A DNA stretch of 64,000 nucleotides, from contig NZ_JAUEPH010000005.1 of NCBI RefSeq assembly GCF_030403435.1, positions 248,001-312,000 of the forward strand. Reading direction: 5' to 3'. Each line of letters opens with the position of its first letter. Positions within the stretch are counted from its first letter, which is position 1. This DNA comes from Algoriphagus sediminis. Its GTDB lineage: Bacteria; Bacteroidota; Bacteroidia; Cytophagales; Cyclobacteriaceae. Of this stretch, positions 1 through 9,371 are shown piece after piece. Below the pieces are notes generated by a model. It was not told the origin of the DNA, ran no database searches, and was given only the letters and a program-made list of their open reading frames with translations. The position numbers were made by a program, and so were the translations under genes.

Positions 1-100
1 TGCAGAGTCCTTTACCTTTGTGTGGTTAAACTCTGATAATGAGACCGGTGAGGTTACTATCTTTGCTCAAGATGGTAAGCCATTACCGATATTCAATTAA
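1..100 (+). CDS. C-terminal end of an unidentified protein (5' end outside window)
   Basis: An open frame entering from the left edge encodes about 32 residues ending DGKPLPIFN before TAA at 98-100. It is followed by a strong terminator, which fits the end of a real transcription unit. The fragment is too short to assign a family. The frame was read directly from the sequence; the gene call is inference. Confidence 0.6.
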   Translation, partial: AESFTFVWLNSDNETGEVTIFAQDGKPLPIFN

Positions 101-114
101 TAAGTTTGAATAAT

Positions 115-147
115 AAAAGAGGCGTCATTTGGCGCCTCTTTTTTTTG
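115..147 (+). terminator. Intrinsic terminator after the left-edge gene
   Basis: A perfect 10-bp stem (115-124 with 133-142, AAAAGAGGCG/CGCCTCTTTT) and an 8-nt loop run into a T tract to 146. It separates the left-edge gene from the 2-oxoglutarate dehydrogenase operon. Confidence 0.85.
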
Positions 148-160
148 TTATAAATATTTG
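128..160 (+). promoter_or_regulatory. Possible promoter of the 2-oxoglutarate dehydrogenase operon
   Basis: TTTG at 128-131, 21 bp, then AATATTTG at 153-160 resembles the Bacteroidota consensus TTTG-N19-TAnnTTTG with one mismatch and slightly long spacing. It overlaps the preceding terminator. A start near 167 would leave about 60 nt of leader before ATG 230 and would make the TTG at 158 unusable. Confidence 0.3.
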
Positions 161-229
161 AATAAGCGAATAAACAGTTTTTTAAACCCATCTCAATCCA
201 TTAGCTTTGACAGTTCCAAATATGACGAC

Positions 230-3013
230 ATGGATAAATTTTCATACATAGCGAATGCACATGTGAGCTACATTGATGAGCTTTACCAAAATTACAAGCA
301 GGACGCAAACTCAATTGATCAAAGTTGGAAGGAATTTTTTGACGGATTCGACTTTGCTTTAACCAATTACGGTGACGAAGATGGCGAAATAGTTAAAACC
401 AGTTCGAATGGTAAAAGCGGTGCACTTGCCACCCCTGGTACCATCATGGATATGGAGCAGCTGCCAAAGGAAATTAAGGTTAGAGCACTTATCCATGCTT
501 ATCGTTCTAGAGCGCACTTAAGGTCTACCACTAATCCGGTTCGTCAGCGTCGGGATAGAAAAGCTCTTTTGGATATAGAGGATTTTGGATTGGGAAAAGA
601 GGATCTAAATACAGTTTTCCAGGCTGGAAATGAGATCGGGATTGGTCAGGCAAAGCTTTCAGATATAGTTGAAGCCCTTGAAAAAATTTATATAAGGTCT
701 ATAGGATTCGAGTACCTGTACATTAGGGATCCTGAAATGCTTGACTGGTTTAAAAATAAAGTGGAGAAAGAGTCACTGGCATTTAATCCAAGTGAGGATA
801 TCAAAAAGAGAATTCTTTTTAAGCTTAATCAAGCTGTAGTATTTGAAAACTTTCTTCATACAAAGTACTTGGGCCAAAAGCGTTTTTCCCTTGAGGGTGG
901 AGAGAGTACTATTCCATTTCTCGATGCAGTAATAAATAAATCTACTGATCTGGGTGTAGAAGAGGCTATGATTGGAATGGCTCATAGAGGTAGACTTAAT
1001 GTCTTGGCCAATATCATGGGTAAGACTTATGAGCAGATTTTTTCTGAATTTGAAGGAACTGCAAAACCAGACCTTACGATGGGTGATGGTGATGTTAAGT
1101 ATCACATGGGATACTCTAGTGATATAGTTACCCCCAATGGAGGCAAAGTACGCTTAAAACTTGCGCCGAATCCTTCGCACTTAGAAGCTGTAAATCCAGT
1201 AGTTGAAGGCTTTATGAGAGCTAAAATTGATCACGAATTCAATGGTGATCAGAAAAAGGTACTTCCCATTTTGATCCACGGTGATGCTGCGGTGGCCGGT
1301 CAGGGTATAGTTTACGAGGTTACTCAGATGGCCCAATTAAAGGGCTACAATACGGGGGGAACCATTCATTTTGTGATCAATAACCAGGTCGGTTTTACCA
1401 CCGATTTTGATGATGCAAGAAGCTCCATTTATTGTACTGATGTCGCTAAAATAATTGACGCTCCGGTCATTCACGTGAATGGAGATGATGCTGAAGCAGT
1501 GGTCTTTGCGGCAAATCTTGCTGCTGAGTTTAGAAATAAATTCAACAAAGACATTTTTGTGGATATGGTCTGTTACAGACGTCATGGACATAATGAGTCT
1601 GATGAGCCAAAGTTCACGCAACCTGAGCTTTATAACATCATTTCCAAGCACCCGAATCCACGAGAGATTTACACTAAAAAACTTACTGAGCGTGGTGATT
1701 TAGATAAAAAGATAGCTACTCAAATGGATAAGGAGTTTAGGCAACTCCTTCAGGACCGATTGAATCTCGTCAAAGAAAAGCCATTGCCATATCAGGCTAC
1801 CAAATTTGAAAGGGAGTGGGGTTCACTGAGAAGATCTACCCCTGAGGATTTTGACCAATCTCCTGAAACAGGGATGAAAGACAAGGACATCAACATAGTT
1901 GCGAATGCACTTACTACTTTGCCCAGAGGCTTTAAGCCAATTAAGCAGATTGAGGTACAGATGAAGCAAAGGAAAGAAATGTTCTTTGAGTCCAAACAAT
2001 TGAATTGGGCAGCAGCTGAACTTTTAGCTTATGGCTCTTTGCTTCTGGAAGGGAAGACGGTTAGACTTACAGGTCAGGATTGCCAAAGAGGAACTTTCTC
2101 CCACCGGCATGCCGTATTGCATGATGCCACCAGCAACAAACCATACAATTCTCTAAAAGAAATGAAGGAGAAAAAGGGTGAGTTCTACATCTATAATTCT
2201 CTTTTATCGGAGTATGCCGTGCTTGGTTTTGAGTATGGGTACGGTATGGCAAATCCAAATTCCTTAACAATCTGGGAAGCCCAATTTGGGGACTTTGCCA
2301 ATGGGGCCCAGACTATGATTGACCAATTTATTTCTTCAGGGGAATCTAAATGGCAAAAAATGAATGGTTTAGTAATGCTTTTGCCTCATGGCTACGAAGG
2401 CCAGGGTCCTGAGCACTCCAATGCCCGGCCAGAAAGATTTTTGCAGCTTTCCGCTGAATATAATATGGTTGTGGCAAACGTGACTTCCCCATCAAACTTT
2501 TTCCACTTGCTCCGCAGACAACTTGCATGGGAGTTTAGGAAACCTTGTATCGTGATGTCTCCAAAATCTCTCCTTAGACATCCTAAGGTGATTTCTCCAA
2601 TAGAAGAGTTTACTTCTGGATCATTCAAGGAAGTAATTCCAGATTCTTTTACGGTTAAAAAGGATACTAAAAGAGTGATCCTGTGTACAGGAAAAATTTA
2701 TTATGATCTGGAAGAAGCTAGGGAGAAGGAAGGTGTAAAGGATGTTGCTATTGTAAGAATTGAGCAGCTTCATCCATTGCCAATTAAGCAGATTAAAAAG
2801 GTCCTGGATTCTTATAAGAACGCTGAAGTAGTTTGGGTTCAGGAAGAGCCTGAGAATATGGGTGCCTGGGGCTATCTTCTTAGAATGCTTTATAAAGAGA
2901 TTCCTATGCGTGTCATTGCCAGAAAGATGAGTGCATCTCCTGCCACGGGCTATAACAAAGTCCATGTTGAAGAGCAAAAGGGCATAATTAAGCAAGCTTT
3001 AAGTACCAAATAA
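230..3013 (+). CDS. sucA: 2-oxoglutarate dehydrogenase E1 component
   Basis: Thiamine-diphosphate-dependent E1 that decarboxylates 2-oxoglutarate and passes the succinyl group to the E2 lipoyl arm in the TCA cycle (cytosolic complex). The N-terminus (SYIANAHVSYIDELYQNY) is the short E2-binding helix typical of this family. AHRGRLNVL lies near residue 250, a GDDAE...N thiamine-diphosphate motif near 415-430, CYRRHGHNESDEP near 440, and the transketolase-type pyrimidine domain (FSHRHAVLHD) near 625. The frame is open back to a TTG at 158 (951 aa), but ATG 230 (927 aa) fits the family N-terminus and the predicted promoter better. First gene of E1-E2-E3; the gap to the E2 gene is 62 nt. Family is very sure, exact start less so. 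Confidence 0.95.
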   Translation: MDKFSYIANAHVSYIDELYQNYKQDANSIDQSWKEFFDGFDFALTNYGDEDGEIVKTSSNGKSGALATPGTIMDMEQLPKEIKVRALIHAYRSRAHLRSTTNPVRQRRDRKALLDIEDFGLGKEDLNTVFQAGNEIGIGQAKLSDIVEALEKIYIRSIGFEYLYIRDPEMLDWFKNKVEKESLAFNPSEDIKKRILFKLNQAVVFENFLHTKYLGQKRFSLEGGESTIPFLDAVINKSTDLGVEEAMIGMAHRGRLNVLANIMGKTYEQIFSEFEGTAKPDLTMGDGDVKYHMGYSSDIVTPNGGKVRLKLAPNPSHLEAVNPVVEGFMRAKIDHEFNGDQKKVLPILIHGDAAVAGQGIVYEVTQMAQLKGYNTGGTIHFVINNQVGFTTDFDDARSSIYCTDVAKIIDAPVIHVNGDDAEAVVFAANLAAEFRNKFNKDIFVDMVCYRRHGHNESDEPKFTQPELYNIISKHPNPREIYTKKLTERGDLDKKIATQMDKEFRQLLQDRLNLVKEKPLPYQATKFEREWGSLRRSTPEDFDQSPETGMKDKDINIVANALTTLPRGFKPIKQIEVQMKQRKEMFFESKQLNWAAAELLAYGSLLLEGKTVRLTGQDCQRGTFSHRHAVLHDATSNKPYNSLKEMKEKKGEFYIYNSLLSEYAVLGFEYGYGMANPNSLTIWEAQFGDFANGAQTMIDQFISSGESKWQKMNGLVMLLPHGYEGQGPEHSNARPERFLQLSAEYNMVVANVTSPSNFFHLLRRQLAWEFRKPCIVMSPKSLLRHPKVISPIEEFTSGSFKEVIPDSFTVKKDTKRVILCTGKIYYDLEEAREKEGVKDVAIVRIEQLHPLPIKQIKKVLDSYKNAEVVWVQEEPENMGAWGYLLRMLYKEIPMRVIARKMSASPATGYNKVHVEEQKGIIKQALSTK

Positions 3014-3075
3014 CAACAATAAACCTGAATTACATTATCATTCAGCTTGGCTGAAAGGGACAAAACAATAATCGG

Positions 3076-4611
3076 ATGAGCAAAGAAATAAAAGTACCTA
3101 CGGTTGGTGAGTCGATCACGGAAGTGACGGTTGGGCAATGGTTCAAAAAAGACGGAGACCATGTGGAAATGGATGAAGTTCTATGTGAATTGGAGTCTGA
3201 CAAAGCTACTTTTGAACTACCGGCCGAAGCCGATGGAATTTTAAAAATAGTCGCTCAAGAAGGTGATACTCTTGAGATTGGAGCTCTGATCTGCACCATA
3301 GATGAATCCGGAGTGGACTCTAAGCCTTCAGAATCCAAATCAAAAGAAACGAAATCTTCTGAATCTCCTAAATCCGAAAGCCCAAAGCCAAGCGGAGAAG
3401 TGAAAGAAATGGTAGTCCCTACGGTCGGAGAATCTATCACTGAGGTGACTCTGGCTAATTGGTTGAAAAGCGATGGAGACTATGTGGAACTGGATGAAAT
3501 CATTGCTGAGGTTGATTCGGACAAAGCTACTTTCGAGCTTCCTGCAGAAGCAAATGGTATCCTTAGACATGTAGCCCAAGAAGGGGATACTCTTGAAATC
3601 GGCGGACTGATATGCAAAATCGAAGTAATGGATGAAGCACCAGAAAAATCTTCTGAGCCTTTAAAGTCGGAAGAAACAAATTCATCTAGTCCTAAACCCG
3701 AAAATAAAGAGTCTTATGCTACGGGACACGCTTCTCCAGCTGCCGCAAAAATACTAGCTGAAAAAGGGATTTCTCCAGATTCAGTAAAGGGTACAGGAGT
3801 AGACGGAAGAATAACCAAAGAAGATGCTCAGGCTGCTCAAAAGCCTTCAGCGCCGAAATCGAGTAGTTCATCGTCTTCTTCTGAGCCAGAGGCTATTCAG
3901 GTTCCGGGTTCGAGAAATGAGCGAAGGGAGCGAATGTCTTCCCTTAGAAAGACGGTTTCTAAGAGATTGGTAGCGGTTAAAAATGAAACGGCCATGCTCA
4001 CCACCTTCAATGAGGTGAACATGAAGCCGATTATGGACCTGAGAAAAAAATTCAAAGAGCAATTCAAAGAAAAGCATGGTGTTGGCCTTGGTTTTATGTC
4101 ATTCTTCACGAAAGCGGTTTGTGTAGCTCTTCAGGAATGGCCAGCAGTAAATGCCAAAATTGATGGTAACGAAATGGTCTTTAATGATTATTGCGATATC
4201 TCTATTGCGGTGTCTGCACCCAAGGGTCTTGTGGTTCCGGTAATCAGAAATGCGGAATCCATGACTTTTGATCAAATCGAAAAAGAAGTAGTTCGATTGG
4301 CAACAAAGGCCCGTGAAAATAAGCTGACCATTGAGGAGATGACTGGAGGAACATTCACCCTGACCAATGGGGGAATCTTTGGTTCCATGATGTCCACTCC
4401 AATCATCAATGCACCTCAATCGGCCATTCTAGGAATGCACAATATTGTAGAAAGACCTATGGCAGTAAACGGAGAGGTGGTAATCCTTCCAATGATGTAT
4501 ATCGCCCTGTCCTATGATCATAGAATTATCGATGGACGGGAATCAGTAAGCTTCCTGGTTCGTGTCAAAGAGCTTCTTGAGGATCCAACTCGCCTTCTTT
4601 TCGGGGTATAA
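3076..4611 (+). CDS. sucB: 2-oxoglutarate dehydrogenase E2 (dihydrolipoyl succinyltransferase), two lipoyl domains
   Basis: Core acyltransferase of the 2-oxoglutarate dehydrogenase complex. Two very similar lipoyl domains (about 1-75 and 108-183) each carry [12 protein letters not shown], with lipoyl lysines at K43 and K150. They are joined by Ser/Lys/Glu/Pro-rich linkers. A peripheral subunit-binding domain ([13 protein letters not shown]...[13 protein letters not shown]) lies near 215-250, then a Ser-rich linker, and the catalytic domain ends with SYDHRIIDG (H482, D486). At 511 aa it is about 100 residues longer than the one-lipoyl enterobacterial enzyme, mostly from the extra domain. Middle gene of the operon, 35 nt before the E3 gene. 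Confidence 0.96.
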   Translation: MSKEIKVPTVGESITEVTVGQWFKKDGDHVEMDEVLCELESDKATFELPAEADGILKIVAQEGDTLEIGALICTIDESGVDSKPSESKSKETKSSESPKSESPKPSGEVKEMVVPTVGESITEVTLANWLKSDGDYVELDEIIAEVDSDKATFELPAEANGILRHVAQEGDTLEIGGLICKIEVMDEAPEKSSEPLKSEETNSSSPKPENKESYATGHASPAAAKILAEKGISPDSVKGTGVDGRITKEDAQAAQKPSAPKSSSSSSSSEPEAIQVPGSRNERRERMSSLRKTVSKRLVAVKNETAMLTTFNEVNMKPIMDLRKKFKEQFKEKHGVGLGFMSFFTKAVCVALQEWPAVNAKIDGNEMVFNDYCDISIAVSAPKGLVVPVIRNAESMTFDQIEKEVVRLATKARENKLTIEEMTGGTFTLTNGGIFGSMMSTPIINAPQSAILGMHNIVERPMAVNGEVVILPMMYIALSYDHRIIDGRESVSFLVRVKELLEDPTRLLFGV

Positions 4612-4646
4612 TCACTCCAATTTTAAATTCAAAAATCTGAAATAGA

Positions 4647-6044
4647 ATGTACGACGTTATTGTAATAGGTTCCGGGCCGGGAGGATATGTTGCGGCAATC
4701 CGCTGTGCTCAGCTAGGAATGAAAACGGCCATTATCGAGAAGTATCCGACTTTAGGCGGGACTTGTTTGAATGTGGGTTGTATTCCTTCTAAGGCTCTTT
4801 TGGATTCTTCAGAGCATTTTCATAATGCTGCTCATACATTTAAAACTCATGGAATAAACTTGAGTAATCTGAAAGTTGATTTGAAGCAGATGATTGCCAG
4901 AAAGGAGGATGTGGTCAAGCAGAATGTGGATGGGATATCATACCTGATGAAAAAGAATAAAATTGATGTACATCAGGGAATGGGATCATTTGTGGATAAT
5001 ACCACTGTGAAAGTGACGAAAGATGATGGTTCATCTGAGCAGATCCAAGGAAAGAATATCATCATTGCTACTGGATCAAAGCCTGCTAATCTTCCATTTA
5101 TTGAGCTTGATAAGGAGAGAATAATTACTTCAACTGAAGCTTTGAAAATGAAAGAAATTCCTAAACACCTGATCATTATTGGTGGAGGTGTCATTGGAAT
5201 GGAATTAGGATCGGTTTATGGTAGAATGGGAGCCAAGGTTTCAGTCGTGGAATTCATGGATGGCTTGATTCCTTCTATGGATAAAACGATGGGTAAAGAG
5301 CTTCAAAAATCTTTGAAGAAACTCGGCTTTGAATTTTACCTTAAACACAAAGTGACCGGCGTCACCCGAAAGGGAAAATCGGTGAAAGTGACTGCGGAAA
5401 ACCCAAAAGGCGAATCGATTGAAATTGATGGAGACTATGTTCTGGTTTCCATTGGTAGAAGACCTTACACCGATGGATTAAATGCAGAAGCAGCAGGGGT
5501 GAAGCTTACGGATCGTGGACAGGTGGAAGTGAATGATCATCTTCAGACCTCAGTTCCAAATATCTATGCAATTGGTGATGTGGTCAGGGGAGCCATGCTT
5601 GCGCACAAAGCGGAAGAAGAAGGTACATTGGTGGCGGAGCAGCTTGCTGGCCAAAAGCCTCACATTAATTATAATCTTATTCCAGGAGTAGTTTATACAT
5701 GGCCTGAGGTAGCTTCAGTAGGCTATACAGAAGAACAATTGAAAGAGCAGGGAAAGAAATTCAAGGTGGGTAAATTTCCTTTCATGGCATCCGGACGTGC
5801 AAGAGCATCTATGGATACTGATGGTTTAGTAAAAGTTCTTGCTGATGCTACAACAGATGAAATTTTGGGCGTTCATATGATAGGACCAAGGACAGCTGAT
5901 ATGATTGCTGAAGCTGTGGTGGCAATGGAGTACAGGGCATCTGCGGAGGATATTGCTAGGATGTCACATGCTCATCCCACATACACTGAAGCCTTTAGAG
6001 AGGCTTGTTTAGCTGCAACAGATAATCGAGCAATTCATATTTAA
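4647..6044 (+). CDS. lpd: Dihydrolipoyl dehydrogenase (E3)
   Basis: FAD-dependent disulfide reductase that reoxidises the lipoyl groups of E2 with NAD+. Residues 1-49 contain the FAD dinucleotide fold GSGPGGY and the redox motif GGTCLNVGCIPSK with C40 and C45. A second Rossmann motif (IIGGGVIGMELGSVYGRMGAKV) binds NAD near 175-195, and AIGDV is the second FAD contact. The C-terminal HPTYTEA supplies the catalytic His443/Glu448 pair. Its length, 465 aa, is normal. Last gene of the operon, followed by a strong terminator. It may also serve other lipoyl complexes. Confidence 0.96.
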   Translation: MYDVIVIGSGPGGYVAAIRCAQLGMKTAIIEKYPTLGGTCLNVGCIPSKALLDSSEHFHNAAHTFKTHGINLSNLKVDLKQMIARKEDVVKQNVDGISYLMKKNKIDVHQGMGSFVDNTTVKVTKDDGSSEQIQGKNIIIATGSKPANLPFIELDKERIITSTEALKMKEIPKHLIIIGGGVIGMELGSVYGRMGAKVSVVEFMDGLIPSMDKTMGKELQKSLKKLGFEFYLKHKVTGVTRKGKSVKVTAENPKGESIEIDGDYVLVSIGRRPYTDGLNAEAAGVKLTDRGQVEVNDHLQTSVPNIYAIGDVVRGAMLAHKAEEEGTLVAEQLAGQKPHINYNLIPGVVYTWPEVASVGYTEEQLKEQGKKFKVGKFPFMASGRARASMDTDGLVKVLADATTDEILGVHMIGPRTADMIAEAVVAMEYRASAEDIARMSHAHPTYTEAFREACLAATDNRAIHI

Positions 6045-6063
6045 AATGAATGAGACTTTATTT

Positions 6064-6100
6064 AAAGCCATCTCAGGATCCTGAGATGGCTTTTTCTTTT
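6064..6100 (+). terminator. Terminator of the 2-oxoglutarate dehydrogenase operon
   Basis: A perfect 30-bp palindrome at 6064-6093 (AAAGCCATCTCAGGA and its complement) is followed by TTTTTC. It lies 20 nt after the E3 stop codon. Confidence 0.9.
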
Positions 6101-6124
6101 ACCGATAAATGGGTTATTTAAAAG

Positions 6125-6898
6125 ATGAAATTTAAAATTGCGATTATCGGTGCCGGTAATGTGGCTTGGCACCTGGCACCTGCACTGGAAGATGCGGGAC
6201 ATGATTTAGTTGAAGTATATGCTCGAAGCTCAAAAGGCGCCGATCAAATTGCAGGTCGGCTTTATGCAGCCGAGATTAAAACTGATCTAGACTTTTCAGA
6301 AAGTAAGGCCAGTGTTTTCATTATTTCGGTTAGCGATGGTGCCATACAGGAAATCGCAGATGAAATTATCCTACCTGAAAACGCTATTCTCATTCATACT
6401 TCGGGGACAGTTTCTCTGGATGTACTCAATTATAGTTCGGCAACCTATACTGGGGTTTTTTATCCTTTGCAAACCTTTTCTAAGGGAAAAGAAATGGATA
6501 TTTCAGAAGTGCCTTTTTTAATCGAATCTGAGGATCAGGAGATACTGAGAAGGTTGAAAATTTTGGCCAAATCCTTAAAATCCCAAGCCTACCCAATTCG
6601 GTCCAAAGACAGACAAGCTGTCCACGTGGCTGCCGTTTTTGCGAGTAATTTCTCCAATCACATGCTTCGGGTTGCAGAAGAAGTGATGCAAAGACAAGGT
6701 CTGTCCTACGAAATGCTAAAACCCTTGATCATCGAAACCATTTCAAAGAGTCTACAAATTGGAGCGAAACGGGCTCAAACAGGACCCGCTATTCGGGAAG
6801 ATTATGAGACCTTGGATGAGCATTATCAATTCCTTTCTTATAATCCAGAGTTGGCGGAAATGTATAAAATCATTTCAAATGATATCATAGATAGTTGA
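6125..6898 (+). CDS. Rossmann-fold protein with DUF2520 domain
   Basis: A 257-aa cytosolic protein. The N-terminus IAIIGAGNVAWHLAPAL (residues 4-20) is a dinucleotide-binding loop as in NADP-dependent 6-phosphogluconate/pyrroline reductase-like folds. The C-terminal half (AVHVAAVFASNFSNHMLRVAEE) matches the helical DUF2520 dimerisation domain. The family has no settled substrate. It stands alone, 24 nt after the operon terminator, with 131 nt to the next gene. The family call is by pattern; no reaction can be assigned. Confidence 0.85.
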   Translation: MKFKIAIIGAGNVAWHLAPALEDAGHDLVEVYARSSKGADQIAGRLYAAEIKTDLDFSESKASVFIISVSDGAIQEIADEIILPENAILIHTSGTVSLDVLNYSSATYTGVFYPLQTFSKGKEMDISEVPFLIESEDQEILRRLKILAKSLKSQAYPIRSKDRQAVHVAAVFASNFSNHMLRVAEEVMQRQGLSYEMLKPLIIETISKSLQIGAKRAQTGPAIREDYETLDEHYQFLSYNPELAEMYKIISNDIIDS

Positions 6899-6948
6899 TA
6901 AAAGGAATTACTATTTGTTATAAAATTTGAAGAAAAGATTGTAATAAA

Positions 6949-6979
6949 TTGGTAACTGGATTTAAAGTGCTTATATTCA
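6949..6979 (+). promoter_or_regulatory. Possible promoter of the DUF2589 cassette
   Basis: TTGG at 6949-6952, 19 bp, then TATATTCA at 6972-6979 approximates TTTG-N19-TAnnTTTG, with mismatches in both elements. It lies about 50 nt before ATG 7030. Confidence 0.3.
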
Positions 6980-7029
6980 GGTAATTGAGATAAGCTCAAT
7001 TTAATTTTTCACTTTAAAATTCTTTTGTC

Positions 7030-7668
7030 ATGAGCTACGTGAATCGTACCCTCAGGTCCATTCCATTTGGCCGAATAATCGGCGGACCGATGATTGCAGC
7101 TATTCATTCCCAAGCCTTAGCTGCCAAATCAACAGTAAATTTTATTAAAGAAGTCGGGTTTAAAGCTTCGCCACCTGAACTCAATGGCGAGCAAGATGAG
7201 GATATAGGAGATGTTAGAAACGTCACTTTTAAGTATTCGAGAAAGACGGCAGGTGGTAGTGTCGAGGATAATGATGCAGGGGAAGAAAATGTAACCTTAA
7301 CAGTTCCAATTTTGACCATTGTTCCAATCCCATTTATTCGAATTGAAGAGATGACTATCCAGTTCACAGCCAACATCACTGAACAACAGGAATATCGTCG
7401 TGGAAGTGCTTCTAGCGGCTCTGTAGCAACAGATACAACTATGAATTTTAAAGCTGGCGGGTTCTTTTCTCCAGTGAAATTTAATCTAAATGCCAAAGTT
7501 TCTACACGAAACAATTGGAGTAGCTACCAAAGTAACAAGGTTAATACTGCTACACAGTATCAAATGGATGTCAAGGTAAAGGCTGTTCAAGATGAAATGC
7601 CTGCAGGGCTAGCCAAGATTCTGGGTATAATGGAGGAAGCCATCCTTGAAAAACCATCTACACCTTAA
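7030..7668 (+). CDS. DUF2589 domain-containing protein (first copy)
   Basis: A 212-aa protein without signal peptide or membrane helix. The N-terminus carries the DUF2589 signature, in which IIGGPMIAAIHSQALAAKST precedes VNFIKEVGF (residues 18-46). A VRNVTFKY strand follows, then the Pro-rich beta pair TVPILTIVPIPFIRIEEM (about 96-113). A Ser/Asn-rich middle leads to QYQMDVKVKAVQDEMPAGLAKILGIMEEAI at the end. It is paralogous to the protein at 8829-9371. The family has no known function. It heads a tight cassette (21, 11 and -1 nt gaps) that ends with a zinc-ribbon protein. Family identification is by motif; function unknown. Confidence 0.85.
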   Translation: MSYVNRTLRSIPFGRIIGGPMIAAIHSQALAAKSTVNFIKEVGFKASPPELNGEQDEDIGDVRNVTFKYSRKTAGGSVEDNDAGEENVTLTVPILTIVPIPFIRIEEMTIQFTANITEQQEYRRGSASSGSVATDTTMNFKAGGFFSPVKFNLNAKVSTRNNWSSYQSNKVNTATQYQMDVKVKAVQDEMPAGLAKILGIMEEAILEKPSTP

Positions 7669-7689
7669 CTTCATTCTAATCAACATGCA

Positions 7690-8817
7690 ATGAGCCAGTT
7701 GAATAGTATAATAGCGTCCATTCTAAGCGACATTAATGAAGCAAAGGCAAAAGCTGATCAAACATCAAGCGAGCTAGCTAGAACTTATGCTGCAGATAAA
7801 ATTCTCCGTTATTTTCCAGTCCCAAGAATAAACATTGAAAATCTTGAGGTTGAAATTAAGTATGCAGTAAATTCAGTGGAAGAAAAGCCGATTGATAATG
7901 CTGCCACTCGGAAAAAGGTAAATGATTTTATTAAAACTTTTACTGATGAAACAGCTTCGTCAGTCAAAAAGGCAGTTGAAAATGTTACCAAGACAAATGA
8001 GCTTTATGAAGGGATTAGTAAAATCTATCCATCAAAGGAATGGGAACTGTCTTTGAAGGAAAAAATGTCTGATATTTTAGTAAAAAGCTTCAAGCCAAAT
8101 GATCCATCAAAAACTAAAGACCTTGCAGCAAATGGCTTGAGAAACGCAATCCCTGACCTTCTTCCTGTAGTAAAACGTTCCTCTTCAATGGCCATAGTTC
8201 CTACCGATAAAGGAGATTTTAGATTAATGGGATTAGATGACCAGGGTAAATCAGAATTTTTAGTTGATAAAGAGTATGATTCAGAAGCTGAAGCTCTCAA
8301 AGATGCCAAAGCCTTGACCTCCTCCTTAAAATCTAAAAAAGTGGAGGTAACTTCCGTAAAAAAAGATGAGAATAAAAAGGTAGAAATAGGGGCTCTAAAG
8401 GCTGGAAATAGAACATTTAACGTATTATTTGGTGGAAAAAGTATAAATGATCCTAAACCCAAAGCGAGCCTAGAAAAAGCAATCAATATAAAGGCGGAAG
8501 TGTTAAATAAGCCCCAAAGGGATGTCCCAAATTGGCTGAAGGCTTCCAAACCTGCCATGGCAAATATAAACCCAGAGAAATTTGAAGATGATGTTAGTTT
8601 GAAACTTGCCACAGAAAAGGTTATTAATGAAAGACTGCCCCTTTTTGAACAAGGTATAAATGATATCATGTCCAAGAATATGACAACTGTTCTAAACGTC
8701 AATGTAGATGGTGAAGCCATTAAAAATGCACAACCCGAAACCATAAGTACAATCAAATTCTCATTGAGTGCGCAGGATTTCACACTTTTAGATGATGATC
8801 AAGAACCTATTCTTTAA
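7690..8817 (+). CDS. Unknown 375-aa protein of the DUF2589 cassette
   Basis: Not recognised with confidence. It is a soluble, Lys/Asp-rich protein without signal peptide. The N-terminus (residues 1-65) has a helix followed by RYFPVPRINIENLEVEIKYAV. This copies the Pro-strand motif of the flanking DUF2589 proteins, suggesting a shared fold or assembly interface. The middle (about 165-250) is a DKG...MGLDDQGK...DKEYDSEAEALKDAKAL segment resembling a small alpha/beta repeat. The C-terminus (LNVNVDGEAI...ISTIKFSLSAQDFTLLDD) is again strand-rich. It lies between two DUF2589 genes with 21- and 11-nt gaps, so it is almost certainly cotranscribed and functionally linked. Confidence 0.8.
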   Translation: MSQLNSIIASILSDINEAKAKADQTSSELARTYAADKILRYFPVPRINIENLEVEIKYAVNSVEEKPIDNAATRKKVNDFIKTFTDETASSVKKAVENVTKTNELYEGISKIYPSKEWELSLKEKMSDILVKSFKPNDPSKTKDLAANGLRNAIPDLLPVVKRSSSMAIVPTDKGDFRLMGLDDQGKSEFLVDKEYDSEAEALKDAKALTSSLKSKKVEVTSVKKDENKKVEIGALKAGNRTFNVLFGGKSINDPKPKASLEKAINIKAEVLNKPQRDVPNWLKASKPAMANINPEKFEDDVSLKLATEKVINERLPLFEQGINDIMSKNMTTVLNVNVDGEAIKNAQPETISTIKFSLSAQDFTLLDDDQEPIL

Positions 8818-8828
8818 ACAAATTCATA

Positions 8829-9371
8829 ATGATCACACCAAAATATATTTCTGATTTATTGGGTGCCCCAATGGCAGCTGTAGTTCAGGCAGAGGCAATC
8901 GCCGCTAAGGCCACGGCAGAGTTCATCCAGGAGGTTGGTTTTTCAAAAAGTGAAGTGAATGAGGATGGTAATTTTGGGACCGTTCGAAATGTAACTTTTT
9001 CCTATAACAGGATAGAAGCAGATGGTCAAACTAGGATGACAAATATCTCTGTTCCACTTCTTACCGTAATCCCTATTCCTTCTTTGAAAGTTGCTGAGGC
9101 AGAAATCGAATTTGACTTAGCATTAAGTCAACCAAATTCTAGCACCGAAGGAGGGGAAAGTTCTTCAGGAAAAGACAGAAGATCTCCTTTTTTGAGCAGA
9201 TCTCTTAGATTAAAGGCCATAATTGGAAAAAAAGCACAAGAAGGAAAAGCAAACACTACAAATTCTGCTACTGCGAACATGAATGTGAAAATCCGTTTAG
9301 CACAAGCCGAACCTACTATAGGAATGGTTCAGCTCTTGAATATCTTGGATAATGCAGATAAGGAAAACTGA
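8829..9371 (+). CDS. DUF2589 domain-containing protein (second copy)
   Basis: A 180-aa paralogue of the protein at 7030. It shares, in order, LLGAPMAAVVQAEAIAAKAT, EFIQEVGF, VRNVTFSYNR, SVPLLTVIPIPSLKVAEAEI, and a C-terminal MNVKIRLAQAEPTIGMVQLLNILD. The middle is shorter than in the first copy. No signal peptide or membrane segment. Its TGA overlaps the ATG of the zinc-ribbon gene (TGATG), implying translational coupling. Function unknown; two non-identical copies in one cassette suggest a hetero-oligomer, which is inference. Confidence 0.85.
   Translation: MITPKYISDLLGAPMAAVVQAEAIAAKATAEFIQEVGFSKSEVNEDGNFGTVRNVTFSYNRIEADGQTRMTNISVPLLTVIPIPSLKVAEAEIEFDLALSQPNSSTEGGESSSGKDRRSPFLSRSLRLKAIIGKKAQEGKANTTNSATANMNVKIRLAQAEPTIGMVQLLNILDNADKEN

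Noticed and set aside
158..229. TTG start giving a 24-residue extension of the E1 protein
   Set aside because: The TTG lies in the likely promoter -7 element and the extension is unlike the family N-terminus; ATG 230 fits better.
7104..7514. 136-aa antisense ORF opposite the first DUF2589 gene
   Set aside because: The plus-strand protein carries the DUF2589 signature; the antisense frame has no recognisable features.
8025..8783. Long antisense ORF (252 aa) opposite the 375-aa cassette protein
   Set aside because: Low-complexity Phe/Ser/Leu composition is the typical mirror of a Lys/Asp/Glu-rich gene; the plus strand has the motifs and operon spacing.
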